NCBI RefSeq assembly: GCF_022698165.1
Contig: NZ_JALDAY010000005.1
Location: 248,001 to 312,000 of the forward strand
Length of the DNA: 64,000 nt
DNA from: Streptomyces cylindrosporus
GTDB lineage: Bacteria; Actinomycetota; Actinomycetes; Streptomycetales; Streptomycetaceae
Reading direction: 5' to 3'
Positions 16,143-24,515 of this stretch are shown in pieces. Position numbers and translations under genes: made by a program. How positions within the stretch are numbered: the first letter of the stretch is position 1; each line of letters opens with the position of its first letter. The notes below the pieces were generated by a model. That model had not been told where the DNA came from and searched no databases. It saw nothing but the letters and a program-made list of their open reading frames with translations.

Positions 16143-16274
16143 CCCGCGGCCCGGGAACCTGGTTCAATCCTGGGTGAGCCGTGCCCACGGCCGGGACTGG
16201 CCTCGGCCGCCGGGCGCGGAGCCGACGAACTGGGGCCGCCGCCGTGCCGCGCCGCGGCCAGCTGTGGGGAGAGC

Positions 16275-18371
16275 ATGGACGAGGGGAAGCCCACGAAGCG
16301 GTGGTGGAACCGACCGCGTCCCGAGGGGGCGGCCGCGGTGACGTCGGCGGGGGAGGCCCCGGTGGGGGAGACCCCGGTGGGGGAGACCCCGGTGGGGGAG
16401 ACCCCGGCGGTGGAGACCCCGGCGGTGGAGACCCCGGTTGCGACGACGCCGACTGCGGAGACACCGGCGACGGAGACACCGGGGAAGACCGCGGGCGTGA
16501 TGCCGACGGCGGAGACGCTGGCAGACGCGACACCGGGAGCGGTGAGCGGCCCGGGCGGTGCGGATCGGGTGGCGGAACCGGCCGGCAGCGTCGACGGGAT
16601 GCCAGGTGCGGACAGGGATACGGACGCGGATGCGCTGGCGGGTACGGCGCCGGTCGGTGGGGCTGCTTCGGTGCGGCGCGAAGACGACGGCGGGGACTTC
16701 GAGTTGGCCCGGCCGACGGTCCTCCCGGGCTCGGCAGCCGTCCCGGGCTCGGCAGCCGTCCCGGGCTCGGCAGCCGTCCCGGGCTCGGCAGCCGTCCCGG
16801 ACTCGGCAGCCGTCCCGGACTCGGCGGCCGTCCCCGATCCGGATGCCGCTTCTTCCGATGGCGACTTCGAGTTGAGGCCTCCTCAGGGCGTCCTCGACGC
16901 GTCCGGGGCCGACGGTGACTTCGAGCTGGCTCGGCCCGCCGAGGTGCCGCCCTCGGCTCCGGTTCCCGCCCCCGCTCCCCGCGCCGAGCAGCCCAAGCCC
17001 CTGCACGCTCCCGACCCCTACGGCACCCCACCGTACGGCGAACCCGGCCCCTGGGCCCCCGCCCCGCCCGTCCAGCACCCCGCGACCACACCGGCCCACG
17101 GCACGCCCCTGCCGACCCCGCACGCACCCGAGCACGGTGCGCCGCCGCCCCAACACCCCGCCCCCGCCAACCCCTGGCAGAACTACGACCCCTGGGCCCC
17201 CGTCCCCGCCGCCCCCCTCCAGCAGAACGGCGCCCCCGTCGACGACCACCACAAGCGCCGTCGGCGGGTGAGGAAGGCCCTCGTCACCGGTGCCGTCGTC
17301 CTCGCGCTCGTCTCCGGGGGCGTCGGGGGTGCCATCGGGGCCTATCTGGAGCGCAACGGCGGTGTGGGCGACGTATCGCTTCCGCAGGCCGGGAAGGAGG
17401 CCGCCGGGCGGGCGCCCGACAGTGTGGCGGGGATCGCCGCGCGGGCCCTGCCCAGCGTGGTGACCCTGCATGTGACCGGGGCCGAGGAGTCCGGCACCGG
17501 GACCGGGTTCGTGCTCGACGACCGGGGGCACATCCTCACCAACAACCACGTCGTCCAGCCCGCCGGAGCCGACGGGCAGATATCCGTGACCTTCAACAGC
17601 GGGGACACCGCCAAGGCCACCGTCGTGGGGCGGGACACGGGGTACGACCTCGCCGTCGTGAAGGTGACCGGCGTGCACGGGCTCAAGCCCATGGCCCTCG
17701 GCAACTCCGACAACGTCCAGGTCGGCGACCCGGTCGTCGCCATCGGCGCCCCCTTCGACCTGGAGGGCACCGTCACCTCCGGCATCATCAGCGCCAAGGA
17801 ACGGCCCATCACGGCCGGCGGCGACAGCGCCGACGGGAGCGATGTGTCGTACGTCGACGCGCTGCAGACCGACGCGCCGATCAACCCGGGCAACTCCGGC
17901 GGGCCCCTGCTCGACACCAGCGCCCGCGTCATCGGGATCAACTCCGCCATCCGGTCCGCCGACGACGGTTCCGGGTCGGAGAGCGGTCAGGCCGGTTCCA
18001 TCGGGCTCGGCTTCGCCATCCCCGTCAACCAGGCCAAGCGCGTCGCCGAGGAGCTCATCAACACCGGCAAGGCCACCCACCCCGTCATCGGCGTCACCCT
18101 CGACATGGACTACACCGGCGACGGCGCCCGCGTCGGCACCAAGGCCACCGGCGGCGGCCCCGCCGTCAACGCGGGCGGCCCCGGCGACAAGGCCGGCATC
18201 AAGGCGGGCGACATCATCACCGAGGTCGACGGCCAGCGCGTCCACTCCGGCGAGGAACTGATCGTCAAGACCCGCGCCCACCGGCCCGGCGACCGGCTGG
18301 AGCTGACCGTGCGGCGCGGCGGCAAGGAGCTGAGGATCTCGCTGGTCCTCGGCTCCTCCGAAGGCAGCTGA
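16275..18371 (+). CDS. htrA: HtrA-like serine protease with PDZ domain
   Basis: This 698-residue membrane-anchored envelope protease has a cytoplasmic N-terminal ~330 residues that are low complexity, with two short tandem-repeat arrays and three copies of a GDFELxxP motif. A membrane helix follows at about residues 336-358. The trypsin-like domain outside has the triad His425 (NNHVV), Asp458 (YDLAVVK) and Ser541 (GNSGGPL). A PDZ domain (about 590-690, GDKAGIKAGDIITEVDGQRV) ends the protein. It has a good GGGGAGAGC ribosome-binding site. Its place after sigE-rseA matches mycobacteria, where HtrA belongs to the sigma-E envelope-stress response. Confidence 0.94.
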   Translation: MDEGKPTKRWWNRPRPEGAAAVTSAGEAPVGETPVGETPVGETPAVETPAVETPVATTPTAETPATETPGKTAGVMPTAETLADATPGAVSGPGGADRVAEPAGSVDGMPGADRDTDADALAGTAPVGGAASVRREDDGGDFELARPTVLPGSAAVPGSAAVPGSAAVPGSAAVPDSAAVPDSAAVPDPDAASSDGDFELRPPQGVLDASGADGDFELARPAEVPPSAPVPAPAPRAEQPKPLHAPDPYGTPPYGEPGPWAPAPPVQHPATTPAHGTPLPTPHAPEHGAPPPQHPAPANPWQNYDPWAPVPAAPLQQNGAPVDDHHKRRRRVRKALVTGAVVLALVSGGVGGAIGAYLERNGGVGDVSLPQAGKEAAGRAPDSVAGIAARALPSVVTLHVTGAEESGTGTGFVLDDRGHILTNNHVVQPAGADGQISVTFNSGDTAKATVVGRDTGYDLAVVKVTGVHGLKPMALGNSDNVQVGDPVVAIGAPFDLEGTVTSGIISAKERPITAGGDSADGSDVSYVDALQTDAPINPGNSGGPLLDTSARVIGINSAIRSADDGSGSESGQAGSIGLGFAIPVNQAKRVAEELINTGKATHPVIGVTLDMDYTGDGARVGTKATGGGPAVNAGGPGDKAGIKAGDIITEVDGQRVHSGEELIVKTRAHRPGDRLELTVRRGGKELRISLVLGSSEGS
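16363..16452 (+). repeat. 15-bp tandem repeat inside htrA
   Basis: About five units close to GTGGGGGAGACCCCG encode repeated pentapeptides of the type VGETP/VETPA in the cytoplasmic part of HtrA. Later units are degenerate. Confidence 0.7.
16724..16831 (+). repeat. 18-bp tandem repeat inside htrA (six copies)
   Basis: Six consecutive 18-bp units; the first four are identical (CCCGGGCTCGGCAGCCGT) and the last two differ by one or two bases. They encode PGSAAV/PDSAAV hexapeptides. Confidence 0.92.
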
Positions 18372-18401
18372 GGCCGCCGAGGCGGCCGAGCACGATTGAC
18401 A

Positions 18402-18428
18402 GGAACCTCATAGGGGGCCGCCCGTATG
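18402..18428 (+). promoter_or_regulatory. Possible sigma-E-type promoter upstream of tatB
   Basis: GGAAC (18402-18406), a 16-bp spacer and CGTATG (18423-18428) resemble the ECF promoter found before the sigma gene, but the -10 is CGTA rather than CGTT. It lies about 130 bp before tatB. Weak evidence. Confidence 0.3.
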
Positions 18429-18555
18429 CGGCTCCCACAAGGCAAACATCGCGGAAAACCGCCCGTCCGCGCGCACTCGCGGAGCTCGGGACAGTACCGG
18501 TCGTGCCGGATCGCCGGGTACCGTGGTTCCGGCCCGGAATCGCAAGGAGCTTCAG

Positions 18556-18996
18556 GTGTTCAATGACATAGGACCGCTCGAGCTCATCACGCTCGTTGTC
18601 CTCGCCGTGCTCGTCTTCGGTCCGGACAAGCTCCCGAAGGTCATCCAGGACGTCATGCGGACGATCCGCAAGATCCGGGAGTTCTCGGAGAGCGCCAAGC
18701 AGGACATCCGCAGCGAGCTCGGACCCGAGTTCAAGGACTTCGAGTTCGAGGACCTGAACCCCAAGACGTTCATCCGCAAGCAGCTGGACAACGACGAACT
18801 GGGGCTCAAGGAGATCCGCAACGGCTTCGACCTGAAGAAGGAGATGGCCGAGGTCACGGACGCGGTGCACAGCACCGACGCGCCGTCGTCGTCCTCCTCT
18901 TCCGCGTCCTCCGGTTCGTCCTCCTCCGGCCGCGTCGACATGACCAAGAAGCCCGAGGACGACGACCGCCCGCCCTTCGACGCGGACGCCACCTGA
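18556..18996 (+). CDS. tatB: Twin-arginine translocase subunit TatB
   Basis: This 146-residue protein has the short N-terminal membrane helix (IGPLELITLVVLAVLVFGP, residues 5-22) ending in the FGPDKLPKV hinge that is characteristic of TatB. A long amphipathic helix (VIQDVMRTIRKIREFSESAK) follows, and then an acidic, Ser-rich tail. TatB recruits folded Tat substrates to TatC in the cytoplasmic membrane. GTG 18556 is preceded by AAGGAG; an earlier in-frame ATG/GTG at 18523 lacks a site. TatA and TatC are not nearby. Location after htrA matches mycobacteria. Confidence 0.93.
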   Translation: MFNDIGPLELITLVVLAVLVFGPDKLPKVIQDVMRTIRKIREFSESAKQDIRSELGPEFKDFEFEDLNPKTFIRKQLDNDELGLKEIRNGFDLKKEMAEVTDAVHSTDAPSSSSSSASSGSSSSGRVDMTKKPEDDDRPPFDADAT

Positions 18997-19246
18997 GCTG
19001 TACCGGCGGACACCGGCCGAGCCGTACGGACACCCGATTCGAAACCGTCGTACGTGACGCGTTTCATACTCGCTCGCGCCTTCGCACGGCCTGAACCCGC
19101 CTTCCGCACGACCCACGCGCCGGGCGATTTCCCGGTTGCTCTCCGTGGTGTGGCTATGCTGCCGAGTTGTTGTGCGGACCGGACGAGTCAGCCCGAAGGG
19201 GGGCGGGCCGCTTCGGTCCGACGAGAGCGAGGAGGCGTCCGGGCAC

Positions 19247-19909
19247 ATGGAGACGACGAGTCAGGTCGCGCAGGCGCCGGCCGCGGAGGGCGGACAACAG
19301 GTTCCCTCCGCCCGGCGCACGGTCGACGGCTACCTGCAGGCGCCCTTCCCGTGGTACGGCCTCGACGAGGCCTTCACGGGGCCGCGCTGGCTGATGCAGG
19401 TCGGGACGGCGGCCGACGGGGCCGTCGAGCACGGGTCCATCGGACACGGCGACGAGCCCTCGGTGAAGAACGAGGCGGGTTCTGTCGGTGAGCCGAGGGA
19501 GAAGTTCGCGGTCGTCGTGACCGTCGCGGCGAACCCCTCCCGCAGGAGCGCCGACGGCACGGGGCTGCTGGAGGCCACGTCGGTCTCCTCGGCGGCCTGG
19601 CTGGCCGGGGTGGGGCTGCTGTCGTTCACCTGGCCCGGTCAGATGGACCACTCGCTGCGGGACGACTGGCTGGAGCAGCAGACCGAGACCGCCTGGGCGC
19701 TGGCCGACGACCTGGACGGCGCGGAGTGGTCGACGCTGTCCCTGCCCGTCGACGGCGTGCCCACACCCTTCCACTACAGGGAGTCCGAGTTCGGCTGGGT
19801 GCTCGCCGGGTCCACGCAGGAAGGCGTGCACGTGGGGGCGTACGGGAGAGGCATGAGCGCGTACGGGCTCGGCTTCGCCATGATCAAGGACATCGGCGAG
19901 TACGCCTGA
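19247..19909 (+). CDS. Conserved hypothetical protein, 220 residues
   Basis: I do not recognise this family. The protein is soluble, Trp-rich (about ten Trp, e.g. FPWYGLDEAF, GPRWLMQ, FTWPGQ, SEFGWVLAG) and without signal peptide or membrane helix. It has a mixed alpha/beta appearance with a central AVVVTVAANP strand. The ATG at 19247 has a GAGGAGGCG ribosome-binding site, and the upstream extension to 19136 has none, so the shorter form is preferred. It stands alone between tatB and the convergent mrp gene, followed by a REP-like hairpin. No function is proposed. Confidence 0.75.
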   Translation: METTSQVAQAPAAEGGQQVPSARRTVDGYLQAPFPWYGLDEAFTGPRWLMQVGTAADGAVEHGSIGHGDEPSVKNEAGSVGEPREKFAVVVTVAANPSRRSADGTGLLEATSVSSAAWLAGVGLLSFTWPGQMDHSLRDDWLEQQTETAWALADDLDGAEWSTLSLPVDGVPTPFHYRESEFGWVLAGSTQEGVHVGAYGRGMSAYGLGFAMIKDIGEYA

Positions 19910-19917
19910 AAACCAGT

Positions 19918-19958
19918 GGGGAACTGCGGGCCGTAGGTGGCTGGCCGCGCAGTTCCCC
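19918..19958. terminator. REP-like hairpin between hypothetical gene and mrp
   Basis: GGGGAACTGCG (19918-19928) pairs perfectly with 19948-19958. The sequence around it (...CGCAGTTCCCCGCGCCCC) is the common dispersed Streptomyces inverted repeat often found after genes. It lies between convergent genes and probably terminates both. Confidence 0.8.
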
Positions 19959-19977
19959 GCGCCCCCAGGGCGATGCT

Positions 19978-21111
19978 CTAGAACTTGTTCCTGGGAGTGA
20001 TCCCCAGGGACAGTCCCGAAAGACCCCGCTGCCGGCCCCCCAGCTTCCCCGCGATGCCCCGCAGGGCCGCGCCCGCCGGGCTGTCCGGGTCGGTCAGGAC
20101 CACCGGCCTGCCGTCGTCGCCGCCCTCGCGGAGGCGGACGTCGATCGGGATGGAGCCGAGGACCGGGACCGTCGCGCCCGTCGTGCGGGTCAGGCCGTCC
20201 GCCACCGTCTGGCCGCCGCCCGTGCCGAAGACGTCGACCATCTCGCCGCAGTGCGGACAGGGCAGGCCGGACATGTTCTCGACCACGCCGACGATCTTCT
20301 GGTGAGTCTGCACGGCGATGGAGCCGGCCCGCTCGGCGACCTCGGCCGCCGCCTGCTGAGGCGTGGTGACGACGAGGATCTCGGCGTTCGGGACCAGCTG
20401 GGCGACCGAGATGGCGATGTCACCGGTGCCGGGCGGGAGGTCCAGGAGCAGGACGTCCAGGTCGCCCCAGTACACGTCCGCCAGGAACTGCTGAAGAGCC
20501 CGGTGCAGCATCGGACCGCGCCAGACCACCGGTGCGTTGCCCGGCGTGAACATGCCGATGGAGATGACCTTCACGCCGTTCGCGGACGGCGGCATGATCA
20601 TGTTCTCGACCTGGGTGGGAAGGCCGTCGGCGCCCAGCATGCGCGGCACGCTGTGGCCGTAGATGTCGGCGTCCACGACACCGACCTTCAGACCGTCCGC
20701 CGCCATCGCCGCCGCCAGGTTCACCGTCACCGAGGACTTGCCGACGCCGCCCTTTCCGGAGGCCACCGCGTACACGCGGGTGAGCGAGCCCGGCTTGGCG
20801 AAGGGGACCTCGCGCTCGGCCTGGCCGCCGCGCAGCGCGTTCGCCAGCTCTTTGCGCTGCTCGTCGCTCATCACGTCCAGCGAGACGTCGACGCGGGTGA
20901 CGCCCTCGACCGCCGAGACCGCGTCCGTCACGCGCTGCGTGATCGTCTCGCGCATCGGGCAGCCGGAGACCGTCAGGTACACGGTGACCGCGACCGCCCC
21001 GTCCGCTCCGATGTCCACCGACTTGACCATCCCGAGCTCGGTGATGGGTCGGTTGATCTCGGGGTCGTTCACCGTCGCCAGTGCCTCGCGCACCGCGTCT
21101 TCGCTAGCCAT
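19978..21111 (-). CDS. mrp: Mrp/ApbC-type Fe-S cluster carrier ATPase
   Basis: This 377-residue P-loop ATPase loads Fe-S clusters onto target proteins. The N-terminal MIP18/DUF59 domain (residues 1-85) has the conserved Cys51 in SGCPM. The deviant Walker A, SGKGGVGKS, is at residues 118-126, followed by VVDADIYGHS and LLLDLPPGTGD. The CxxC cluster-binding motif, LPCPHCG, is near residue 280. No ribosome-binding site precedes the ATG, and TACCAT lies 7 bases upstream, suggesting a leaderless transcript. Order with the magnesium-related genes matches mycobacteria (Rv1229c onward). Confidence 0.95.
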   Translation of the reverse strand: MASEDAVREALATVNDPEINRPITELGMVKSVDIGADGAVAVTVYLTVSGCPMRETITQRVTDAVSAVEGVTRVDVSLDVMSDEQRKELANALRGGQAEREVPFAKPGSLTRVYAVASGKGGVGKSSVTVNLAAAMAADGLKVGVVDADIYGHSVPRMLGADGLPTQVENMIMPPSANGVKVISIGMFTPGNAPVVWRGPMLHRALQQFLADVYWGDLDVLLLDLPPGTGDIAISVAQLVPNAEILVVTTPQQAAAEVAERAGSIAVQTHQKIVGVVENMSGLPCPHCGEMVDVFGTGGGQTVADGLTRTTGATVPVLGSIPIDVRLREGGDDGRPVVLTDPDSPAGAALRGIAGKLGGRQRGLSGLSLGITPRNKF

Positions 21112-21124
21112 ACAGACGATGGTA
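21111..21124 (-). promoter_or_regulatory. -10 box placed for a leaderless mrp transcript
   Basis: On the minus strand TACCAT (21124-21119) ends 7 bases before the mrp ATG. No Shine-Dalgarno sequence is present and the -35 region is weak. Confidence 0.45.
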
Positions 21125-21154
21125 CGGCTCGGTAGCCGGGCCCCGGTAAGCCCG

Positions 21155-21748
21155 TCACCGGTCGTCTACGTCACGTCCCGACGGCCGTTCTGCCGGGAAT
21201 ACCACGTGTTTGTGGTGGCCGTTCTGCCGTTCCTCCAGCTCCTTCACCATGTCCTGCAGCTCGGAGCGGATCCAGTCCCGGGTCGCCACCTCGCCGAGGC
21301 CGATGCGCAGCGCGGCGATCTCCCGGGTCAGGTACTCGGTGTCGGCGATGGACCGCTCGTTCTGCTTGCGGTCCTGTTCGAGGTTGACCCGGTCGCGGTC
21401 GTCCTGCCGGTTCTGCGCGAGCAGGATCAGCGGGGCCGCGTAGGAGGCCTGCAGCGACAGCATCAGGGTCAGGAAGATGAACGGGTAGTTGTCGAAGCGC
21501 AGGCCGCTCGGCGCGAAGACGTTCCACACCACCCACAGCACGATGACGACCGTCATCCAGACGATGAACCGTCCCGTGCCGAGGAAGCGCGCGATGCGCT
21601 CCGAGAGCCGCCCGAAGGCCTCCGGGTCCCACTCGGGCAGCAGCCGCCTGCGGGGCGGACGCGGCTGGTCGAGGCGGGCGCGCGGGCGCGTGGCCGCCGT
21701 CGCGCCGGCCGGCGTCCGCTCCCGTGTGCTCTCACGCTCAGGAGCCAT
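21155..21748 (-). CDS. DUF1003 membrane protein
   Basis: This 197-residue protein has two hydrophobic helices (about residues 65-83 and 93-112) with the DUF1003 pattern WMTVVIVLWVVWN, then NYPFIFLTLMLSLQASYAAP, LILLAQNRQ and DRDR. A long charged coiled coil follows (about residues 120-180). The N-terminal ~50 residues are basic and disordered. ATG 21748 overlaps the upstream CBS-domain gene by 11 bases, so both are co-translated. The family is of unknown function but is regularly found beside MgtE-N/CBS proteins, which suggests a role in divalent cation handling. Confidence 0.85.
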   Translation of the reverse strand: MAPERESTRERTPAGATAATRPRARLDQPRPPRRRLLPEWDPEAFGRLSERIARFLGTGRFIVWMTVVIVLWVVWNVFAPSGLRFDNYPFIFLTLMLSLQASYAAPLILLAQNRQDDRDRVNLEQDRKQNERSIADTEYLTREIAALRIGLGEVATRDWIRSELQDMVKELEERQNGHHKHVVFPAERPSGRDVDDR

Positions 21749-23033
21749 GCGCGGCCACCCCCTCCGCACCCTCGTCCAGGTGGAACTCGGTCTCCCGCCA
21801 GTCCTCGGGCAGCATGTGGTCCAGTACGTCGTCCACGGTCACCGCGCCGAGCAGCGACCCGGCCTCGTCGACGACCGGCGCCGCCACCATGTCGTACGTC
21901 GCGAAGAACCCGGCGACGACCGGCAGCTGCGCCTCCGGGTCCAGCGGTTGCAGGTCGTCGTCGATGATCGAGCTGACCAGCGTGTACGGCGGGTCGCGCA
22001 GCAGCCGCTGGAAGTGGACCGTGCCGAGGTACTTGCCGGTCGGCGTCTCGTCGGGCGGGCGGCAGACGTAGACCTGGGCGGCGAGGGCCGGGGAGAGGTC
22101 GGGGTTGCGCACGCGCGCGAGGGCGTCGGCGACGGTGGCGTCGGGGCGCAGCACGATCGGCTCGGTCGTCATCAGACCGCCGGCGGTGTGCTCCTCGTAC
22201 GACATCAGGCGCCGCATGTCGGCCGCGTCGGACGGCTGCATCAGGCTCAGCAGCCGCTCCTTGTCCTCCTCGGGGAGTTCGGAGAGCAGGTCGGCCGCGT
22301 CGTCCGGGTCCATGGCCTCCAGGACGTCGGCGGCACGTTCCTCCTTCAGCTTGCCGAGGATCTCGATCTGGTCGTCCTCCGGGAGCTCTTCGAGTACGTC
22401 GGCCAGCCGGTCGTCGTCGAGAGCCGCGGCGACCTCCGCGCGCCGCTTGGCGGACAGGTGGTGCAGGACGTTGGCGAGGTCGGCGGGGCGCAGCTGCTCG
22501 AAGGTGGCCAGGAGGCTCTCGGCGCCCTGTCCGTGCTCCTCCAGGGAGAAGCCGGTGACGGAGGACCAGTCGACGGTCAGCGCCTCGCCCTTGGCCCTTC
22601 TGAAGGCGCCGCCCTTCCTGCCCTTGCGGACGAAGACGCGGTCCACCTCCCAGTCCCGGCGGGCCGGCAGCTGCTGCACCGACAGGTCCAGGACGGTCAC
22701 CTCCTCGCCGGTCTCGACGAGGGTGACCCGGCGGTCGAGCAGCTCGCCGAAGACGAGGCGCTCGGTGGGGCGCTGCTCGAAGCGGCGGACGTTGAGCACG
22801 CCGGTGGCGATGACCTGGCCCGACTCGATGCTGGTGACTCTGGTCATCTGCAGGAAGATGCGTCGCCGGGTGGGCAGTTCGACGACCAGCCCGAGCACGC
22901 GCGGGGGCCGTCGGCCGACGCGCAGCATGACGACGAGGTCGCGCACGCGGCCGACCTGGTCGCCGTTGGGATCGAACACGGCGACCCCGGACAGGTGCGA
23001 GACGAAGATCCGGGAAGGGGCGCCCGCTGCCAT
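21738..23033 (-). CDS. MgtE-N/CBS-domain protein without a transporter domain
   Basis: This 431-residue cytoplasmic protein has three parts. A PRC-barrel-like N-terminal region is followed by an MgtE N-terminal superhelical domain (about residues 175-285, with repeats such as RRAEVAAALDDDRLADVLEE and ADLLSELPEEDKERLLSLM). CBS domains follow (about 290-420, AGGLMTTEPIVLRPDATVAD and PVVDEAGSLLGAVTVDDVLDH). The Mg-sensing half of MgtE is present but the membrane channel half is missing, so it cannot transport by itself. ATG 23033 has a strong AGGAGG site. The downstream DUF1003 gene overlaps it. Rv1232c is the mycobacterial counterpart. Confidence 0.88.
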   Translation of the reverse strand: MAAGAPSRIFVSHLSGVAVFDPNGDQVGRVRDLVVMLRVGRRPPRVLGLVVELPTRRRIFLQMTRVTSIESGQVIATGVLNVRRFEQRPTERLVFGELLDRRVTLVETGEEVTVLDLSVQQLPARRDWEVDRVFVRKGRKGGAFRRAKGEALTVDWSSVTGFSLEEHGQGAESLLATFEQLRPADLANVLHHLSAKRRAEVAAALDDDRLADVLEELPEDDQIEILGKLKEERAADVLEAMDPDDAADLLSELPEEDKERLLSLMQPSDAADMRRLMSYEEHTAGGLMTTEPIVLRPDATVADALARVRNPDLSPALAAQVYVCRPPDETPTGKYLGTVHFQRLLRDPPYTLVSSIIDDDLQPLDPEAQLPVVAGFFATYDMVAAPVVDEAGSLLGAVTVDDVLDHMLPEDWRETEFHLDEGAEGVAAHGS

Positions 23034-23234
23034 GGGTGCGCCTCCTTTTCTCACGAGAGTTCCGTTCTGGATTTCTTTTTCCGGATTGCCCGCTCGGATG
23101 GGCTTCAGGCTAGCCCGTACCGATCGGATCCGCGCTGGTGGGAGGTCCGGACGGACTGCCTCCGCTCGGCTCCCGGCTCACCGGTACGCTGCCGTACGCT
23201 CCTCGCGTCCCCCGACCGAAAGGCAGCCCCGCCT

Positions 23235-23978
23235 GTGACCGCGATTCCCCAGGGCCGTAACCGCAGGACCGCGCTGTGCGCACTGGCCGTGGTGGGGGCG
23301 GGGTTGCTCGTCGGGTGCAGTTCGGATCCGGACGAGGGGACCAACGGGGTCGGCAAGCTGCCGGCCGCCACCATCCAGTCGAAGACCCGCGCCGCCGCCG
23401 GCTCGGCCGACGCCGTGCGGCTGGCCGGAACCGTGGTCACCAACGGGCGCACGTACAAGCTCGACATGCGGCTGAAGTCCGACGGCGCCACCGGCTCGGT
23501 CACCTCCAAGGGCATCGCCTTCGGGCTGCTGCGGATCGGCGAGCAGCTGTATCTGAAGGCCGGCGCGGAGTTCTGGAACCACGCCGACGGGGAGAAGGAC
23601 GGCGACAAGGACGAGTCGGCCGCGGGCAAGCTCGACGGCAAGTACGTGAAGGTGCCGTCGGGCGACCCGGCGTACAAGAAGTTCAGCGGCTTCACGGACA
23701 TGGACGTACTCCTCGAAGGCTTGCTGACACTGCACGGTGACCTCGCGACGGACGGCCACCACGAGCAGTCGGGTACCCGGACCATCCGCATCACCGGTGA
23801 CAAGGGCTCCGGCGGCACCCTCGACGTCTCCCTGGAGGGCAGGCCGTACCCACTGCGGCTGGAGCGCGCGGCGGGCGCGGGCACGCTGACCTTCTCCTCC
23901 TGGGACAAGGACTTCGCCCTCACCGAGCCGAAGGGCAGCGAGACGGTGGACTACGGCAAGCAGCTGCCGACGTCCTAG
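23235..23978 (+). CDS. Putative lipoprotein (LppX/LprG-like size)
   Basis: This 247-residue lipoprotein has a lipobox LLVGC near residue 28 (after RRTALCALAVVGAG). The mature part is beta-rich and includes AVRLAGTVVTNGRTYKLDMRL, then a lysine/aspartate-rich loop and FSGFTDMDVLLEGLL, ending in strand-rich text. The layout resembles actinobacterial lipoproteins with a half-barrel fold that bind lipids or act in envelope homeostasis, but no specific family signature is clear. The GTG start has a modest GAAAGG site. It is divergent from the CBS gene and converges on the next hypothetical gene with a 4-bp gap. Confidence 0.75.
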   Translation: MTAIPQGRNRRTALCALAVVGAGLLVGCSSDPDEGTNGVGKLPAATIQSKTRAAAGSADAVRLAGTVVTNGRTYKLDMRLKSDGATGSVTSKGIAFGLLRIGEQLYLKAGAEFWNHADGEKDGDKDESAAGKLDGKYVKVPSGDPAYKKFSGFTDMDVLLEGLLTLHGDLATDGHHEQSGTRTIRITGDKGSGGTLDVSLEGRPYPLRLERAAGAGTLTFSSWDKDFALTEPKGSETVDYGKQLPTS

Positions 23979-23982
23979 CCGG

Positions 23983-24492
23983 TTACCGTCGGCGCTTCTT
24001 CAGCAGCAGCCGCGGCAGCCCCGCGGGGATCGGCCGGCGAGTCGTGGCCGGCGTCGGCAGCGGTGCCTCGGCCAGGCTGTCGGCGGGCAACGGCGCTGTC
24101 GCCCCGGTCGGTTCCAGCCGCAGCACCCGGCACTCGCGCGCCCAGCGCTCCGGCATCGCCTCGCCGTCGGGGGCGTTGAGCCGCTTGCCCTTCAGCTCGG
24201 CGACGGTCGCCTCGTACTGCTCGGTCCCCGCGGTCAGTTCCACGACCTTCGCGGACCAGGAGACCAGCCGGCCGCCCTTGTCCTTGCTGCGGACGGTGAC
24301 CTCGGCGGAGCCGCCGTCCACGAGCCCAGGCAGCGGCTGCTCGCCCGGTCCGTCGCCGACCACGCACGCGGCACCCTCGTGCCACACGTGCCACAGCGCA
24401 CGGGCCGGGACGCCGGCTCCCGAGACCCAGACGAGGCCGGACTTCTTCGTGGCCTCCTCGACGAGGGCCTGGTCGAGCAGCTCGCTTGTCAT
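23983..24492 (-). CDS. Conserved hypothetical protein, possible split-barrel fold
   Basis: This 169-residue soluble protein starts with MTSELLDQALVEEATKKSG, and the region GLVWVSGAGVPARALWHVWH then GAACVVGDGPGEQPLPGL resembles the strand layout of pyridoxamine-5'-phosphate-oxidase-like split barrels. No cofactor motif is certain, so this is only a fold suggestion. The last ~30 residues are Pro/Arg/Lys-rich. It is 23 bases downstream of the corA start region on the opposite side: the corA stop is at 24516, so corA and this gene are on the same strand with corA upstream, probably co-transcribed. Confidence 0.65.
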   Translation of the reverse strand: MTSELLDQALVEEATKKSGLVWVSGAGVPARALWHVWHEGAACVVGDGPGEQPLPGLVDGGSAEVTVRSKDKGGRLVSWSAKVVELTAGTEQYEATVAELKGKRLNAPDGEAMPERWARECRVLRLEPTGATAPLPADSLAEAPLPTPATTRRPIPAGLPRLLLKKRRR

Positions 24493-24515
24493 GGGCCCAG
24501 CCTATCCAGGCCCGC

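Noticed and set aside
16150..16185. Sigma-E-type promoter directly upstream of htrA
   Set aside because: GGGAACC is present at 16153, but no CGTT-like -10 box lies 16-18 bases downstream.
21489..23978. 829-codon plus-strand frame continuous with the lipoprotein gene
   Set aside because: Only the part from GTG 23235 codes for a lipoprotein with a signal sequence; the rest is antisense to the CBS and DUF1003 genes.
23983..24492. Calling this a pyridoxamine-phosphate oxidase
   Set aside because: Only the strand pattern is suggestive; no FMN-binding residues can be assigned, so it is left as hypothetical.
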